This document shows, piece by piece, positions 9,270-19,731 of a stretch of DNA of 64,000 bases. The stretch's first letter is position 1; every line of letters starts with the position of its first letter. This DNA comes from Sinorhizobium fredii USDA 257 (GTDB lineage: Bacteria; Pseudomonadota; Alphaproteobacteria; Rhizobiales; Rhizobiaceae). A program made the position numbers and the translations under genes. Location of the stretch: positions 3,472,001-3,536,000 of the forward strand of contig NC_018000.1 in assembly GCF_000265205.3 (NCBI RefSeq), read 5' to 3'. The notes under the pieces were generated by a model that made no database searches, was not told where the DNA came from, and worked only from the letters and a program-made list of their open reading frames with translations.

Positions 9270-11264
9270 ATGGACACCATTATCAAGGCTATCGTCTTTC
9301 TGCCTCTGATCGGCTTTCTGATCGCCGGCCTTCTTGGCACGCAGATCGGTGCCAAGGCATCCGAATATGTGACCAGCGGCCTGATGCTGATTGCGCTCGC
9401 GCTCTCCTGGTTCGTCTTCTTCGACGTCGCTCTCGGCGAGGAAGAGATGATCAAGGTCTCGGTGCTGCACTGGATCCAGTCCGGCAGCTTTGACGTCGAA
9501 TGGGCGTTCCGCGTCGACAGCTTGACCGCCGTCATGTTCGTGGTCGTCAACACGGTCTCGACGCTGGTGCATATCTATTCGATCGGCTACATGCACCACG
9601 ATCCGCACCGTCCGCGCTTCTTCGGCTATCTGTCGCTCTTCACCTTCGCGATGCTGATGCTGATCACGTCGGACAACCTGCTGCAAATGTTCTTCGGCTG
9701 GGAAGGCGTCGGCCTCGCGTCGTACCTGCTGATCGGCTTCTGGTACAAGAAGCCGTCGGCCAATGCGGCGGCGATCAAGGCCTTCATCGTCAACCGCGTC
9801 GGCGACTTCGGCTTCTCGCTCGGCATTTTCTGCGTCTTCGTTCTCTTCGGCTCGATCAATCTGGAAACGGTCTTCGCCGCCGCGCAGAGCTACCTGCCGG
9901 CTGAAGGTGCAGAGGCAGGGGAGGCCGTGATCACGCTCTTCGGCATGCACCTCGACAAGGCGGATGCGCTGACGGCAACCTGCCTGCTGCTCTTCATGGG
10001 CGCAATGGGCAAGTCGGCCCAGTTCTTGCTGCACACGTGGCTGCCGGACGCCATGGAAGGCCCGACGCCCGTTTCGGCCCTCATCCATGCCGCGACGATG
10101 GTAACAGCCGGCGTCTTCCTGGTCGCCCGCATGTCGCCGCTCTTCGAGCTGTCGCCGGATGCGCTGACCGTCGTCACGCTCGTCGGTGCGATCACCGCCT
10201 TCTTCGCCGCGACCGTCGGTCTCGTCCAGAACGACATCAAGCGCGTCATCGCCTATTCCACCTGTTCACAGCTCGGCTACATGTTCGTGGCACTCGGCGT
10301 CGGAGCTTACGGCGCCGCCATATTCCACCTGTTCACGCACGCCTTCTTCAAGGCGCTTCTCTTCCTTGGCGCCGGTTCGGTGATCCACGCCGTCGATGGC
10401 GAGCAGGACATGCGCTACATGGGCGGCCTGCGCACCCATATTCCCGTCACCTACTGGATGATGTTCATCGGCACGATCGCGCTGACCGGCGTCGGTATCC
10501 CGGGCACGGTCATCGGCACGGCAGGCTTCTTCTCGAAGGATGCGATCATCGAGTCCACCTTCGCGTCGCACAGCGTCGTTTCGGGGATTGCCTTTGCCCT
10601 GTTGGTGATCGCTGCGCTGTTCACCAGCTTCTATTCCTGGCGTCTGACCTTCATGACCTTCCACGGCACGCCGCGCGCCTCCCACGAGGTCATGCATCAC
10701 GTCCACGAGTCGCCCCAGGTCATGCTGGTGCCGCTCTATGTCCTCGCCCTCGGTGCGCTTGTCGCCGGTTTCCTGTTCCACGACTATTTCTTCGGCCATC
10801 ACTATGCCGAATTCTGGCAGGGCTCGCTCTTCACCGGGCCGGAAAACGAAATCCTCGAGGAATATCACCACGTTCCGCTTTGGGTGAAGTGGAGCCCGTT
10901 CGTGGCCATGGCCCTCGGCCTCTACACTGCCTGGTACATGTACATCCGTTCGCCGGAGACGCCGAAGTACCTGGCCGAGCAGCATCGCGGTCTCTACCAG
11001 TTCCTGCTCAACAAGTGGTATTTCGACGAGCTCTACGATTTCCTCTTTGTCCGCACCGCCAAGCGTCTCGGCACCTTCCTCTGGAAGGAGGGTGACGGCC
11101 GCGTCATCGACGGCTTCGGGCCGAACGGGGTGGCGGCGCGCGTGCTCGACGTGACCGACCGCGTCGTCCGGCTGCAGACCGGATACCTCTATCACTACGC
11201 GTTCGCCATGCTGATCGGCATCGCAGCGCTCGTTACATGGATGATGCTCGGGAGTTCCTTCTGA
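9270..11264 (+). CDS. nuoL: NADH-quinone oxidoreductase subunit L (ND5 homologue)
   Basis: 664-residue antiporter-like subunit at the distal end of the membrane arm. The conserved glutamate helix [17 protein letters not shown], the lysine-bearing segment around [19 protein letters not shown] and the broken helix region around STCSQLGYM are all visible. The C-terminal lateral helix that runs along the arm is included. Its stop overlaps the nuoM start by one base (TGATG), which implies translational coupling. Confidence 0.98.
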   Translation: MDTIIKAIVFLPLIGFLIAGLLGTQIGAKASEYVTSGLMLIALALSWFVFFDVALGEEEMIKVSVLHWIQSGSFDVEWAFRVDSLTAVMFVVVNTVSTLVHIYSIGYMHHDPHRPRFFGYLSLFTFAMLMLITSDNLLQMFFGWEGVGLASYLLIGFWYKKPSANAAAIKAFIVNRVGDFGFSLGIFCVFVLFGSINLETVFAAAQSYLPAEGAEAGEAVITLFGMHLDKADALTATCLLLFMGAMGKSAQFLLHTWLPDAMEGPTPVSALIHAATMVTAGVFLVARMSPLFELSPDALTVVTLVGAITAFFAATVGLVQNDIKRVIAYSTCSQLGYMFVALGVGAYGAAIFHLFTHAFFKALLFLGAGSVIHAVDGEQDMRYMGGLRTHIPVTYWMMFIGTIALTGVGIPGTVIGTAGFFSKDAIIESTFASHSVVSGIAFALLVIAALFTSFYSWRLTFMTFHGTPRASHEVMHHVHESPQVMLVPLYVLALGALVAGFLFHDYFFGHHYAEFWQGSLFTGPENEILEEYHHVPLWVKWSPFVAMALGLYTAWYMYIRSPETPKYLAEQHRGLYQFLLNKWYFDELYDFLFVRTAKRLGTFLWKEGDGRVIDGFGPNGVAARVLDVTDRVVRLQTGYLYHYAFAMLIGIAALVTWMMLGSSF

Positions 11265-12775
11265 TGACCGATTGGCCCGTACTTTCCGCGGTCACCTTCC
11301 TGCCGCTGGTCGGCGCCCTGCTTCTCTTGCTGATGCGGGAAGACAGCGCCAACGGCCGCCGCAACATCCTGAACATCTCGCTGCTGACGACGATCGTCGT
11401 TTTCGGCCTGTCGCTCTATGTCTGGTACCAGTTCGACAGCTCGAACCCCGGCTTCCAGATGGTCGAGAAGCATGAGTGGCTCGGCACCGGCATTTCCTAC
11501 CATCTCGGCATCGACGGAATTTCCGTATTGTTCCTGCCGCTGACGGCATTCCTGATGCCGTTCTGCGTGCTGGCGAGCTGGGTCACGATCGAGAAGCGCC
11601 TGAAGGAATACATGATCGCGTTTCTGCTTCTGGAAACGCTGATGCTCGGCGTCTTCGTCTCGCTCGACATCGTGCTCTTCTACGTCTTCTTCGAGGCGGG
11701 CCTCATTCCGATGTTCATCATCATCGGCGTCTGGGGCGGCAAGGACCGCGTCTATGCGAGCTACAAGTTCTTCCTCTATACGCTGCTCGGCTCGGTGTTG
11801 ATGCTGCTCGCCATCATGGCGATGTATTGGCAGGCCGGCACCACCGACATCACCGAACTGCTCAAGTATAACTTCCCGCGCCAGATGCAGACCTGGCTGT
11901 GGCTTGCCTTCTTCGCGTCCTTCGCGGTGAAGATGCCGATGTGGCCGGTCCATACCTGGCTTCCCGACGCACACGTCCAGGCACCGACGGCGGGCTCGGT
12001 CATCCTGGCCGGCATTCTGCTGAAGCTCGGCGGCTACGGCTTCCTGCGCTTCTCGCTGCCGATGTTTCCGCTGGCCTCCGACTATTTCGCGCCGCTCGTC
12101 TATACGCTGTCGATCATCGCGATCATCTACACTTCGCTGGTGGCGATGATGCAGACCGACATCAAGAAGCTGATCGCCTATTCCTCCGTCGCGCATATGG
12201 GCTATGTGACGATGGGCACCTTTGCGGCCAACATCCAGGGCGTTCAGGGCGCGATCTTCCAGATGCTCTCGCACGGCATTGTCTCGGGCGCGCTCTTCCT
12301 TTGCGTCGGCGTCGTCTATGACCGGCTGCACACGCGCGAAATCGCCGCCTATGGCGGTCTCGTCAACAACATGCCGAAATATGCGGTGGCCTTCATGGTG
12401 TTCACCATGGCTAATGTCGGGCTTCCGGGCACCTCGGGCTTTGTCGGCGAAGTCTTGACGCTGGTTGGCGCCTTCCGCGCCAATACCTGGGTTGCGCTCT
12501 TTGCGACCAGCGGCGTCATCCTGTCGGCGGCCTATGCCCTTTGGCTCTATCGCCGCGTCATCTTCGGTGCGCTGGAGAAGGATAGCCTGAAGGCGCTGCT
12601 CGACCTTTCGACGCGCGAGAAGGTCATCCTCTATCCGCTGGTGATCCTGACGATCTTCTTCGGTGTCTATCCGGCGCCGGTCTTCGATGCGACGGCGGCT
12701 TCCGTGGATCTGCTCGTCAACAACTACGCCGCAGCCCTGCAGGCAGCGCAAAACGTTGCGCTTTCGGTGCAATGA
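11264..12775 (+). CDS. nuoM: NADH-quinone oxidoreductase subunit M (ND4 homologue)
   Basis: 503-residue antiporter-like proton-pumping subunit. It has the ND4 signatures [20 protein letters not shown] and [18 protein letters not shown], followed by [14 protein letters not shown] chose the ATG at 11264, which overlaps the nuoL stop, over the in-frame upstream ATG at 11237, because the product then starts [18 protein letters not shown] at the first membrane helix. Nineteen bases separate it from nuoN. Confidence 0.98.
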   Translation: MTDWPVLSAVTFLPLVGALLLLLMREDSANGRRNILNISLLTTIVVFGLSLYVWYQFDSSNPGFQMVEKHEWLGTGISYHLGIDGISVLFLPLTAFLMPFCVLASWVTIEKRLKEYMIAFLLLETLMLGVFVSLDIVLFYVFFEAGLIPMFIIIGVWGGKDRVYASYKFFLYTLLGSVLMLLAIMAMYWQAGTTDITELLKYNFPRQMQTWLWLAFFASFAVKMPMWPVHTWLPDAHVQAPTAGSVILAGILLKLGGYGFLRFSLPMFPLASDYFAPLVYTLSIIAIIYTSLVAMMQTDIKKLIAYSSVAHMGYVTMGTFAANIQGVQGAIFQMLSHGIVSGALFLCVGVVYDRLHTREIAAYGGLVNNMPKYAVAFMVFTMANVGLPGTSGFVGEVLTLVGAFRANTWVALFATSGVILSAAYALWLYRRVIFGALEKDSLKALLDLSTREKVILYPLVILTIFFGVYPAPVFDATAASVDLLVNNYAAALQAAQNVALSVQ

Positions 12776-12793
12776 CCACAGGACGTGATGGAC

Positions 12794-14236
12794 ATGACTG
12801 CTGAAACCCTATTTGCAAGCCTGCAACTCTCGGTCCCCGAACTGATCCTGGCGGTCGGCGCGCTGGTGCTGCTGATGGTCGGCGTCTATTCGAACGAGCG
12901 CGCGACGCCGGTCGTGACCGGGCTATCCGTCGCCGTGCTCGTCGTTGCCGGACTGTGGCTCATTCTGAACACTGATAACGGCGAGGCCTATGCCGGCGCC
13001 TTCCTGTCGGATCCCTTCGCGAAGTTCATGAAGGTTCTGGCGCTGATCGGCTCGGTCACCGTCATGGTGATGACGATTGGCCAGGCTCGGGCTGCGCAGA
13101 TCGACCGCTTCGAGTTTCCGGTGCTTCTGCTGCTCGCGACGCTCGGCATGCTGCTGATGATTTCGGCCAACGACCTGATTTCGCTCTATCTCTCGTTGGA
13201 GCTGCAGTCGCTGGCGCTCTATGTCGTGGCCGCGATCAATCGCGACAGCGTGCGCTCGACAGAAGCGGGCCTCAAGTATTTCGTTCTTGGCGCCCTGTCG
13301 TCCGGCATGCTGCTTTATGGCATGTCGCTCGTCTATGGCTTCACCGGCCATACCGGCTTCGACGAGATCGCAGGCGCACTCACCGCGGAAGGGCGCTCGC
13401 TCGGCCTGGTCTTCGGTCTGGTGTTCATCCTTGCCGGCCTTGCCTTCAAGATCTCGGCCGTTCCGTTCCATATGTGGACGCCGGACGTCTATGAAGGTGC
13501 ACCGACACCGGTGACGGCCTTCTTTGCGGCCGCACCGAAGGTGGCGGCCATGGCGATGCTCGTCCGCATTGTCATTGAAGCCTTCGAACCGGTCGTCGCC
13601 GACTGGCGGCAGATTATCGTCTTCATTTCGATTGCTTCGATGCTGCTCGGTTCCTTCGCCGCCATCGGGCAGCGCAACATCAAGCGACTGATGGCCTATT
13701 CCTCGATCGGTCACATGGGCTATGCGCTCGTCGGTCTAGCCGCCGGATCGATGGCCGGGGTGCGCGGCGTCATTCTTTACATGGTGATCTACATGGTGAT
13801 GACGCTCGGCACCTTCGCCTGCATCCTCGCCATGCGCCGCAGGGACGGCGAACATGTCGAAGGGATAGATGACCTCGCCGGTCTGTCGCAAACCAATCCG
13901 TTCATGGCGACGGTGCTGACGATCCTGATGTTCTCGCTCGCCGGCATTCCGCCGCTCGCCGGCTTCTTCGCGAAGTATTTCGTGTTCGTTGCGGCTATCG
14001 AAGCCCAGCTCTACGGGCTGGCGATTATTGGCGTGCTCGCTTCCGTCGTCGGCGCTTACTATTACCTGCGCGTTATCAAGGTCATGTGGTTCGACGAGGC
14101 CAAGGGCGAATTCGCCCGTACGGCCGGCGAATTGCGGCTGGTCTACGGACTTTCCGGCCTGTTCGTGCTCGGTTACGTGCTGATTGGTGGTCCGCTTGGA
14201 AATGCCGCCGAGGCTGCGGCCCGGACCTTCTTTTGA
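12794..14236 (+). CDS. nuoN: NADH-quinone oxidoreductase subunit N (ND2 homologue)
   Basis: 480-residue antiporter-like subunit with about fourteen hydrophobic helices. Family motifs are [18 protein letters not shown] and [20 protein letters not shown], then [13 protein letters not shown]. In-frame starts exist at 12785 (GTG), 12788 and 12794. I chose 12794 because AGGACG at 12779-12784 is then at a usual distance and the product starts [11 protein letters not shown]. It is the last nuo gene; birA begins inside its stop codon. Confidence 0.97.
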   Translation: MTAETLFASLQLSVPELILAVGALVLLMVGVYSNERATPVVTGLSVAVLVVAGLWLILNTDNGEAYAGAFLSDPFAKFMKVLALIGSVTVMVMTIGQARAAQIDRFEFPVLLLLATLGMLLMISANDLISLYLSLELQSLALYVVAAINRDSVRSTEAGLKYFVLGALSSGMLLYGMSLVYGFTGHTGFDEIAGALTAEGRSLGLVFGLVFILAGLAFKISAVPFHMWTPDVYEGAPTPVTAFFAAAPKVAAMAMLVRIVIEAFEPVVADWRQIIVFISIASMLLGSFAAIGQRNIKRLMAYSSIGHMGYALVGLAAGSMAGVRGVILYMVIYMVMTLGTFACILAMRRRDGEHVEGIDDLAGLSQTNPFMATVLTILMFSLAGIPPLAGFFAKYFVFVAAIEAQLYGLAIIGVLASVVGAYYYLRVIKVMWFDEAKGEFARTAGELRLVYGLSGLFVLGYVLIGGPLGNAAEAAARTFF

Positions 14237-15000
14237 CCGGCGGGCGCGGCAGCGGCCCGATATCGCCCGACGATTTCCGGCACATAGCGCTTGCCGAAAC
14301 TGGCTCGACGAACAGCGAATGCCTGGCGAGGGCGCGCAATGGTGATCCGGGCAATCTCTGGGTCACCGCCACGCGCCAGACGGGCGGCCGCGGTCGACGC
14401 GGCCGCGAATGGTTTTCCGAGCCGGGCAATCTCTACGCATCCCTGCTGCTCATCGATCCGGCGCCGGTGGAGCACCTGCATTCATTGCCGCTCGCGGCGG
14501 CGGTGGCGGTGCATCGGGCCATTCGCAGGGTGATGCCTCCGGGTTCTGCGGAGGTGGCGATCAAGTGGCCGAACGACATCCTCATCGATGGCCGGAAAGC
14601 CTGCGGCATCCTGCTCGAAGGCGAAGGACTTGCTGACGGCCGTCATGCGCTGGTGATCGGCTGCGGTGTGAATGTCGCGGTCATGCCCGAAACGGGGCTT
14701 TACCCGGTCACGTCGCTTCGGCACGAGGGCGCGACGATCTCCGCCGAGGAACTGTTTGCTCACCTGTTCGTGACAATGGCGGAGGCTCTCTCGACTTGGG
14801 ACCGCGGCGCCGGCATCGCCGCGATTATCGATCAGTGGCGGGCCGCCGCGAAGGGCATTGGCGAGACCATCACCGTCAACCTGCCGAACCGGTCTCTTGC
14901 GGGCCGCTTCGTCGGTATCGACGAAGGCGGCCGACTGCTGCTCGACACGGGCTCCGGCCCGCCGCAGGCGATTGCGGCGGGCGACGTATTTTTTGGATGA
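14233..15000 (+). CDS. birA: Biotin--[acetyl-CoA-carboxylase] ligase
   Basis: 255-residue ligase that makes biotinyl-AMP and attaches biotin to the AccB lysine. The biotinyl-AMP binding motif is [14 protein letters not shown], and the KWPNDI motif that follows is also typical. There is no N-terminal winged-helix domain, so it should be a pure enzyme and not the repressor form found in E. coli. The probable start is TTG at 14233, overlapping the nuoN stop TGA; no ATG occurs until about residue 98, and no clear ribosome binding site is seen, so coupling to nuoN translation is likely. Its target, AccB, is encoded at 59294-59773. Confidence 0.93.
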   Translation: MTGGRGSGPISPDDFRHIALAETGSTNSECLARARNGDPGNLWVTATRQTGGRGRRGREWFSEPGNLYASLLLIDPAPVEHLHSLPLAAAVAVHRAIRRVMPPGSAEVAIKWPNDILIDGRKACGILLEGEGLADGRHALVIGCGVNVAVMPETGLYPVTSLRHEGATISAEELFAHLFVTMAEALSTWDRGAGIAAIIDQWRAAAKGIGETITVNLPNRSLAGRFVGIDEGGRLLLDTGSGPPQAIAAGDVFFG

Positions 15001-15023
15001 ACAAGAATAGAGGCGCATTACAA

Positions 15024-16691
15024 ATGGCGCAGGATGAAGACCTGGTGTTCTTGCCGCTTGGCGGCGTTGGCGAGATCGGCATGAATCTCGGCCTTTATGG
15101 CTACGGCAACCCCGGATCCCGGCAATGGATCATGGTCGATTGCGGCGTGACCTTTCCCGGCCCGGAACTGCCCGGCGTGGAACTTGTGCTGCCGGATATA
15201 TCCTTCCTTGCCGAGGAGCGCCGCAATCTCAAGGCGATCATCATCACGCATGCCCACGAGGATCACTACGGTGCCCTGAACGATCTCTGGCCGGGTCTGA
15301 ACGTTCCGGTCTACGCCTCGCCCTTCACCGCCGGCATGCTCGAGGCGAAGCGAGAATTCGAAAAGAGCCGCGGCGAAATCCCGATCACCATCTTCAAGGC
15401 CGGCGACCGCATCAATGTGGGGCCTTTCAGCATCGAAGCGATCGGCGTCAACCATTCCATTCCCGAGCCGATGTCGCTGGTCATCCGCACGCCGCTCGGA
15501 AGCGTCGTGCATACGGGTGACTGGAAGATCGACCTGGAACCCTCGCTTGGTCCGATCACCAATGAAGCGCGTTTTCGCCAGGTGGGTGAAGAAGGCGTTC
15601 TGGCGCTCGTCTGCGACTCGACCAATGCGCTGCGCGACGGCGTTTCGCCTTCCGAGCGGGAAGTGTCGGAAAGCCTGGCGAAGATCATCGCGGATGCCGA
15701 GGGGCGCGTCGGCATCACCACCTTTTCGTCGAATGTCGGCCGCATCCGCTCGGTCGCTGAAGCCGCCGAGGTCGCAGGCCGCGAAGTGCTCCTGCTCGGC
15801 AGCTCGATGAAGCGCGTCGTCGACGTCGCGAAGGATCTCGGCATCATGGAGGGGCTGAAGCCGTTCCTGGCCGAGGACGAATTCGGCTACATCCCACACG
15901 ACAAGGTCGTCGTCATCTTAACCGGAAGCCAGGGAGAGCCGCGCGCCGCCCTCGCCAAGATCGCCCGCGACGAGATGCGCAATGTGGCGTTTTCGGCCGG
16001 GGATACGATCGTCTTCTCGTCGCGCACGATCCCCGGCAACGAAAAGGCGATCAACGACATCAAGAACGGGCTGATCGAGCAGGGCATTCATATCATCACC
16101 GACAGCGAGGCGCTGGTGCATGTGTCCGGCCATCCGCGCCGCAATGAACTGCAGCAGATGTATCAATGGCTGAAGCCTGAGATCGTCGTGCCGGTGCATG
16201 GCGAAGCGGCGCATCTGACGGCACATGCCGAGCTTGCGCTGCATTCGGGCATCGCGAGCGTTCCGCGGCTGCGCAACGGCGAGATGCTGCGCCTCGCTCC
16301 CGGACCGGCCCAGGTCATAAACGAGGCGCCGCACGGCCGCATCTACAAGGACGGGACGCTGATCGGCGATTTCGACGAGATGGGCATTGGCGAACGCCGC
16401 AAGCTCTCCTTTGCCGGCCACGTCTCGGTCAATGTCGTGCTCGACAACCGCTACGACTTCCTCGGCGACCCCGACGTCGTGCCGATCGGGCTTCCGCAGT
16501 TCGACGACGAAGGCGACGAGATGGACGACGTGCTCTACGACGCCGTCCTCGGCGCGGTGGAAAGCATCCCGCGCGTCAAGCGCAAAGACTTGGCAATGCT
16601 GCAGGAAGCTGTCCGGCGCGCGGTGCGCAGCACGGCCAACCAGATCTGGGGCAAGAAGCCGATCGTCACGGTCTTTGTCACCAAAGTCTGA
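15024..16691 (+). CDS. rnj: Ribonuclease J
   Basis: 555-residue metallo-beta-lactamase/beta-CASP ribonuclease, with 5' exonuclease and endonuclease activity in known members. The metal-binding motif HAHEDH lies at residues 76-81; the beta-CASP domain occupies the middle and motif-bearing segments VSGHPRRNEL and VPVHGEAAHL follow. In Sinorhizobium this enzyme is known to act in rRNA 5' maturation. The ATG at 15024 (MAQDEDLVFLPLGG) has AGAGG ten bases upstream; an in-frame ATG at 14997, overlapping the birA stop, would add nine residues. Cotranscribed with birA and mce. Confidence 0.96.
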   Translation: MAQDEDLVFLPLGGVGEIGMNLGLYGYGNPGSRQWIMVDCGVTFPGPELPGVELVLPDISFLAEERRNLKAIIITHAHEDHYGALNDLWPGLNVPVYASPFTAGMLEAKREFEKSRGEIPITIFKAGDRINVGPFSIEAIGVNHSIPEPMSLVIRTPLGSVVHTGDWKIDLEPSLGPITNEARFRQVGEEGVLALVCDSTNALRDGVSPSEREVSESLAKIIADAEGRVGITTFSSNVGRIRSVAEAAEVAGREVLLLGSSMKRVVDVAKDLGIMEGLKPFLAEDEFGYIPHDKVVVILTGSQGEPRAALAKIARDEMRNVAFSAGDTIVFSSRTIPGNEKAINDIKNGLIEQGIHIITDSEALVHVSGHPRRNELQQMYQWLKPEIVVPVHGEAAHLTAHAELALHSGIASVPRLRNGEMLRLAPGPAQVINEAPHGRIYKDGTLIGDFDEMGIGERRKLSFAGHVSVNVVLDNRYDFLGDPDVVPIGLPQFDDEGDEMDDVLYDAVLGAVESIPRVKRKDLAMLQEAVRRAVRSTANQIWGKKPIVTVFVTKV

Positions 16692-16748
16692 TTTGTCCGG
16701 CGGCGGAGCCGGTGTAAACCCGTGATCTTCCAATATGGGAGGGCGTCG

Positions 16749-17153
16749 ATGCTCGGAAGAGTGAACCATGTGGCGATCGCGGTGCCGGACCTCGCGTCCG
16801 CGGCGGAAAGTTACCGTGCCACCCTCGGCGCCGCGGTCACGCAGCCGCAGGCGCTGCCGGAGCACGGCGTCACCGTAGTCTTTGTCACGCTTCCCAACAC
16901 CAAGGTCGAATTGCTGGAGCCGCTCGGCGATCAGTCGCCGATCGCCGCCTTTCTCGCGAAGAACCCGGCAGGTGGCATGCACCACATCTGCTACGAGGTC
17001 GACGACATCATAGCGGCGCGCGACCGGCTGCGGCAGGCGGGGGCGCGCGTGCTGGGCGACGGCAATCCGAAGATCGGCGCCCACGGCAAGCCGGTGCTCT
17101 TCCTGCATCCCAAGGATTTTCAGGGCACACTGATCGAACTCGAAGAGGTGTGA
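16749..17153 (+). CDS. mce: Methylmalonyl-CoA epimerase
   Basis: 134-residue vicinal-oxygen-chelate fold protein that interconverts the (R) and (S) forms of methylmalonyl-CoA in propionate metabolism. The start MLGRVNHVAIAVPDL contains the first metal-ligand histidine, and GGMHHICYEVDD carries another; the glutamate in the final FQGTLIELEEV completes the site. GGGAGGG just upstream of the ATG at 16749 supports that start over the GTG at 16722. It follows rnj by 57 bases. Confidence 0.93.
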   Translation: MLGRVNHVAIAVPDLASAAESYRATLGAAVTQPQALPEHGVTVVFVTLPNTKVELLEPLGDQSPIAAFLAKNPAGGMHHICYEVDDIIAARDRLRQAGARVLGDGNPKIGAHGKPVLFLHPKDFQGTLIELEEV

Positions 17154-17175
17154 CAGTCGGGCGCGGCGAAGCCAT

Positions 17176-17205
17176 TTGCGCGATCGACAGCAAAAGCGCT
17201 ATAAG
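17176..17205 (+). promoter_or_regulatory. Candidate sigma-70 promoter for the DUF1467 gene
   Basis: TTGCGC (17176-17181), an 18-base spacer and TATAAG (17200-17205) make a fair housekeeping promoter about 100 bases ahead of the DUF1467 gene. A perfect GGCTCT-TTCG-AGAGCC hairpin follows at 17221-17236, inside the predicted leader. Confidence 0.4.
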
Positions 17206-17308
17206 GCGCCTGCCGCTCAGGGCTCTTTCGAGAGCCGCTTGTGACCCGCGCAACAAAATACCGCCGCCAAGTTGGCTGCCTGACCGCGTCTTTCATCAGA
17301 GAGCCTGG

Positions 17309-17578
17309 ATGTCCGCCTTTTCGACCTTTGCCGTCTATTTCATCATCTGGTGGCTCACGCTTTTCACCGTGCTGCCGTTCGGTGTGAAGACCCAGGCCGA
17401 GGAGAACGATGTGGTGCCCGGCAGCGTGGAGAGTGCTCCGGCGCGCTTTCGTGGCCTACGCGTGGTTCTGGTGACGACGGTCATCGCCGCCTTGATCCAT
17501 CTCGGCTGGTATGTGCTCTCCGTGAAGCTCGGATATGACCTTGATGCGATATTCGGCTTCATCGGTCCGAACGGCTGA
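17309..17578 (+). CDS. DUF1467 family small membrane protein
   Basis: 89-residue protein with two hydrophobic helices (about residues 5-25 and 50-72), separated by a loop that begins PFGVKTQAEE, a motif typical of DUF1467. The family is widespread in alphaproteobacteria and has no defined function. The ATG at 17309 is used rather than the long upstream open frame from 17150, because the latter lacks membrane character and covers the promoter-like region. It closes the nuo-birA-rnj-mce run before the large non-coding gap. Confidence 0.88.
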   Translation: MSAFSTFAVYFIIWWLTLFTVLPFGVKTQAEENDVVPGSVESAPARFRGLRVVLVTTVIAALIHLGWYVLSVKLGYDLDAIFGFIGPNG

Positions 17579-17744
17579 TCGCGATGCAGGCGCATCACGG
17601 GAACTGACGATACGCAAGAAACATGCCGCAAGGTGAAGGGAGCTTTTGTCGGCGGCTCTGCGAACTGGCACAGAGACAAGCCTCTTGACAGACAATGAAT
17701 TGACATCTTTCGCCGACTGCTTCGCTTCGAACGCGGCCAGAAAA

Positions 17745-17893
17745 GCAAAAAAAACAAGGCCAAAGCCTTGTTTTTCAAGTTTCGCGTGATCTCAACCGTT
17801 ACCGGCGGCAGCGAACGAGCGCGCCTAAGATCTTATCCTCCCAAGACTTGACCGCGAAATTCGGCAAGAATTTGGTCTTCTTGCCTGTTTTGT
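17745..17893 (-). ncRNA. Small trans-acting-type RNA candidate (alpha-r9-like by context)
   Basis: Read on the minus strand, a promoter (ATGACA, 17-base spacer, TAGTTT) is followed about seven bases later by a transcript of about 149 bases that ends at a strong intrinsic terminator. The RNA contains a perfect 8-bp hairpin (GGCAAGAA / TTCTTGCC, loop of 7) near its 5' end, an unpaired purine-rich stretch with GGGAGGAT, and the terminator CAAGGC-TTTG-GCCTTG with a run of eight U. From memory, an sRNA of the alpha-r9 family (about 149 nt) lies next to proS in Sinorhizobium meliloti, which fits in place and length. I cannot align the sequences, so family membership is an inference. Confidence 0.6.
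17746..17775. terminator. Bidirectional intrinsic terminator
   Basis: A-tract, CAAGGC (17755-17760), loop CAAA, GCCTTG (17765-17770) and T-tract. The run of eight A on the left gives the stronger U-tail on the minus strand, where it would end the sRNA; on the plus strand it can stop transcription from DUF1467. Confidence 0.8.
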
Positions 17894-17899
17894 GAGCCG

Positions 17900-17928
17900 A
17901 AACTAGCTTAAACATTGGGCTATGTCAT
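17900..17928 (-). promoter_or_regulatory. Promoter of the minus-strand sRNA
   Basis: On the minus strand, ATGACA (17923-17928) and TAGTTT (17900-17905) are separated by 17 bases. The same -10 hexamer and spacing occur in the rpmG promoter at 34002-34030, which supports it as a local sigma-70 pattern. Confidence 0.5.
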
Positions 17929-17972
17929 CAGCTTTTTTTGCATTTTTGCTACAGTTTGGCAAAAAAATCCGG

Positions 17973-18002
17973 TTGACAGAAATCGTCCTTGTCCTGTTAC
18001 TA
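17973..18002 (+). promoter_or_regulatory. Candidate promoter upstream of proS
   Basis: TTGACA (17973-17978) is an exact -35 consensus; an 18-base spacer leads to TTACTA (17997-18002). It would give proS a leader of about 375 bases that includes the mosaic repeat. The run from 17929 to 17972, rich in T and A, holds no gene. Confidence 0.45.
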
Positions 18003-18079
18003 CCGTGCTCTTTTGACGCAGGGCCCCGAGCGTGTTGCCGCCGGAGGGTCATTATTGGCGCGGCGCTCTTCCCCATGCT

Positions 18080-18184
18080 CTACAGCGCGCGCGTCTTATT
18101 AGACGCGTAAAAGGTCGCTGTAGCGCTTTGAATACTGCATTTCTTGCCCTTAAACCGAGGTTGATTCAAGGAGACATGCAGTAG
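18080..18184. repeat. Rhizobial intergenic mosaic palindrome (RIME-type)
   Basis: Two large palindromes lie side by side. The first has arms CTACAGCG (18080-18087) and CGCTGTAG (18116-18123) with an inner CGCGTCT / AGACGCG stem; the second has arms TACTGCAT (18133-18140) and ATGCAGTA (18176-18183) with an imperfect inner stem. The 105-base length and double-palindrome plan match the Rhizobium-specific intergenic mosaic elements described in Sinorhizobium and Rhizobium. From 18185 to 18385 I see only the proS leader and no separate gene. Confidence 0.65.
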
Positions 18185-18385
18185 GGTTTTCTTCCGCGCC
18201 CGAAGCGGCTATGAACGCTGAACTCGAAAGTTCCCCTTTGGTCGCGCCGCTGGGAAATCAAGAGCCCGATTTCAAACGGCAATCGCCACCTTTCTCTGTC
18301 CGAAGGCGAGGGCGGCTGCTGCAGCACAACGTCATTTCGCCCGAATCCACCGATAGTGCGAGAGTCACCAGTTCCGGAACCCGTC

Positions 18386-19714
18386 ATGCGCCTGTCCCGC
18401 TATTTCATGCCCATCTTGAAGGAAAACCCGAAGGAAGCGGAAATCGTTTCCCATCGGCTGATGCTGAGGACCGGCATGATCCGCCAGCAGTCGGCCGGCA
18501 TTTATAGCTGGCTGCCGCTCGGCAAGCGCGTGCTCGACAAGGTCAATGCGATCATCCGCGAGGAACAGAACCGGTCCGGCGCGATCGAGCTCCTGATGCC
18601 GACCTTGCAATCGGCGGAGCTCTGGCAGGAAAGCGGCCGCTATGATGCCTACGGCAAGGAGATGCTGCGCATCAAGGACCGGCAGGATCGGCCGATGCTC
18701 TACGGTCCGACCAACGAGGAGATGATTACCGACATATTCCGCTCCTACGTGAAGTCCTATCGCGACCTGCCGCTCAATCTCTACCACATCCAGCTGAAGT
18801 TCCGAGACGAGATCCGTCCGCGCTTCGGCACCATGCGTTCGCGCGAATTCCTGATGAAGGACGCCTATTCCTTCGATCTCGATCGGGAAGGCGCGGAGCA
18901 TGCCTATAACAAGATGTTTGCCGCCTATCTGCGTACCTTCGACCGTATGGGCCTGCGCGCCATTCCGATGCGTGCGGACACCGGCCCGATCGGCGGCAAT
19001 CTCAGCCATGAATTCATCATCCTTGCCGATACCGGCGAGTCCGAAGTGTTCTGCCACAAGGATTTCCTCGGCTTCGACATCCCCGGCAGGGAAACAAATT
19101 TCGACGACGTTGCCGGACTGGAAGCGATCTTCGACAAATGGACCTCGCGCTACGCCGCCACCTCGGAAATGCACGACGAGGCCGCGTTCGACGCGATTTC
19201 CGAGGACGAGCGGCTGTCGGCGCGCGGCATCGAAGTCGGCCATATCTTTTATTTCGGCACGAAATATTCGGAGGCGATGGGCGCCAAGGTGCTTGGGCCT
19301 GACGGCAAGGAGCACGTCGTTCATATGGGCTCCTACGGCATCGGCCCCACACGTCTCGTGCCGGCGATCATCGAAGCCTCGCATGACGAGAACGGCATTA
19401 TCTGGCCGAAGTCGGTGGCCCCCTTCGACGCGATTGTCATCAACATGAAAACCGGTGACGCCGCTTGCGATGCGGCCTGCGGCACGCTCTACTCCGACCT
19501 CGGCAAAGCCGGATTCGACGTTCTTCTGGACGACACGGACGATCGCGCCGGTGCCAAGTTCGCAACCGCCGATCTCATCGGCGTTCCGGTGCAGATCATC
19601 GTCGGGCCGCGCTCGATCGCCAATGGCGAGGTCGAGGTGAAGGACCGCAAGACCGGCGCGCGCGAGACGATGACGGTGGAAGCGGCGATCAACAAGCTGG
19701 TTGCGACGAGATAA
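18386..19714 (+). CDS. proS: Prolyl-tRNA synthetase
   Basis: 442-residue class II aminoacyl-tRNA synthetase that charges tRNA-Pro. The start [15 protein letters not shown] is typical, with motif 2 near [19 protein letters not shown] and motif 3 near [11 protein letters not shown], then an anticodon-binding domain. The length is about 130 residues shorter than the E. coli enzyme because the editing (INS) domain between motifs 2 and 3 is absent, as usual for alphaproteobacteria; mischarged Ala-tRNA-Pro would need a separate editing protein. The ATG at 18386 is preferred to the upstream in-frame start at 18356 because it matches family length. Confidence 0.96.
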   Translation: MRLSRYFMPILKENPKEAEIVSHRLMLRTGMIRQQSAGIYSWLPLGKRVLDKVNAIIREEQNRSGAIELLMPTLQSAELWQESGRYDAYGKEMLRIKDRQDRPMLYGPTNEEMITDIFRSYVKSYRDLPLNLYHIQLKFRDEIRPRFGTMRSREFLMKDAYSFDLDREGAEHAYNKMFAAYLRTFDRMGLRAIPMRADTGPIGGNLSHEFIILADTGESEVFCHKDFLGFDIPGRETNFDDVAGLEAIFDKWTSRYAATSEMHDEAAFDAISEDERLSARGIEVGHIFYFGTKYSEAMGAKVLGPDGKEHVVHMGSYGIGPTRLVPAIIEASHDENGIIWPKSVAPFDAIVINMKTGDAACDAACGTLYSDLGKAGFDVLLDDTDDRAGAKFATADLIGVPVQIIVGPRSIANGEVEVKDRKTGARETMTVEAAINKLVATR

Positions 19715-19731
19715 CAGGCGAAGGAACGACG

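Noticed and set aside
11195..12772. 525-codon minus-strand open frame under nuoM
   Set aside because: Antisense shadow of nuoM, with no recognisable domain and extreme Asp/Arg/His content.
14086..14232. N-terminal extension of BirA from an ATG at 14086
   Set aside because: It lies within nuoN in another frame, and the biotin ligase similarity begins only after the TTG at 14233.
17922..18110. 62-codon open frame in the proS upstream gap
   Set aside because: It runs into the mosaic repeat and across the TTGACA/TTACTA promoter candidate, has no ribosome binding site and no family features.
18211..18507. 98-codon frame across the proS start
   Set aside because: It overlaps proS out of frame and its composition is that of a shifted proS reading.
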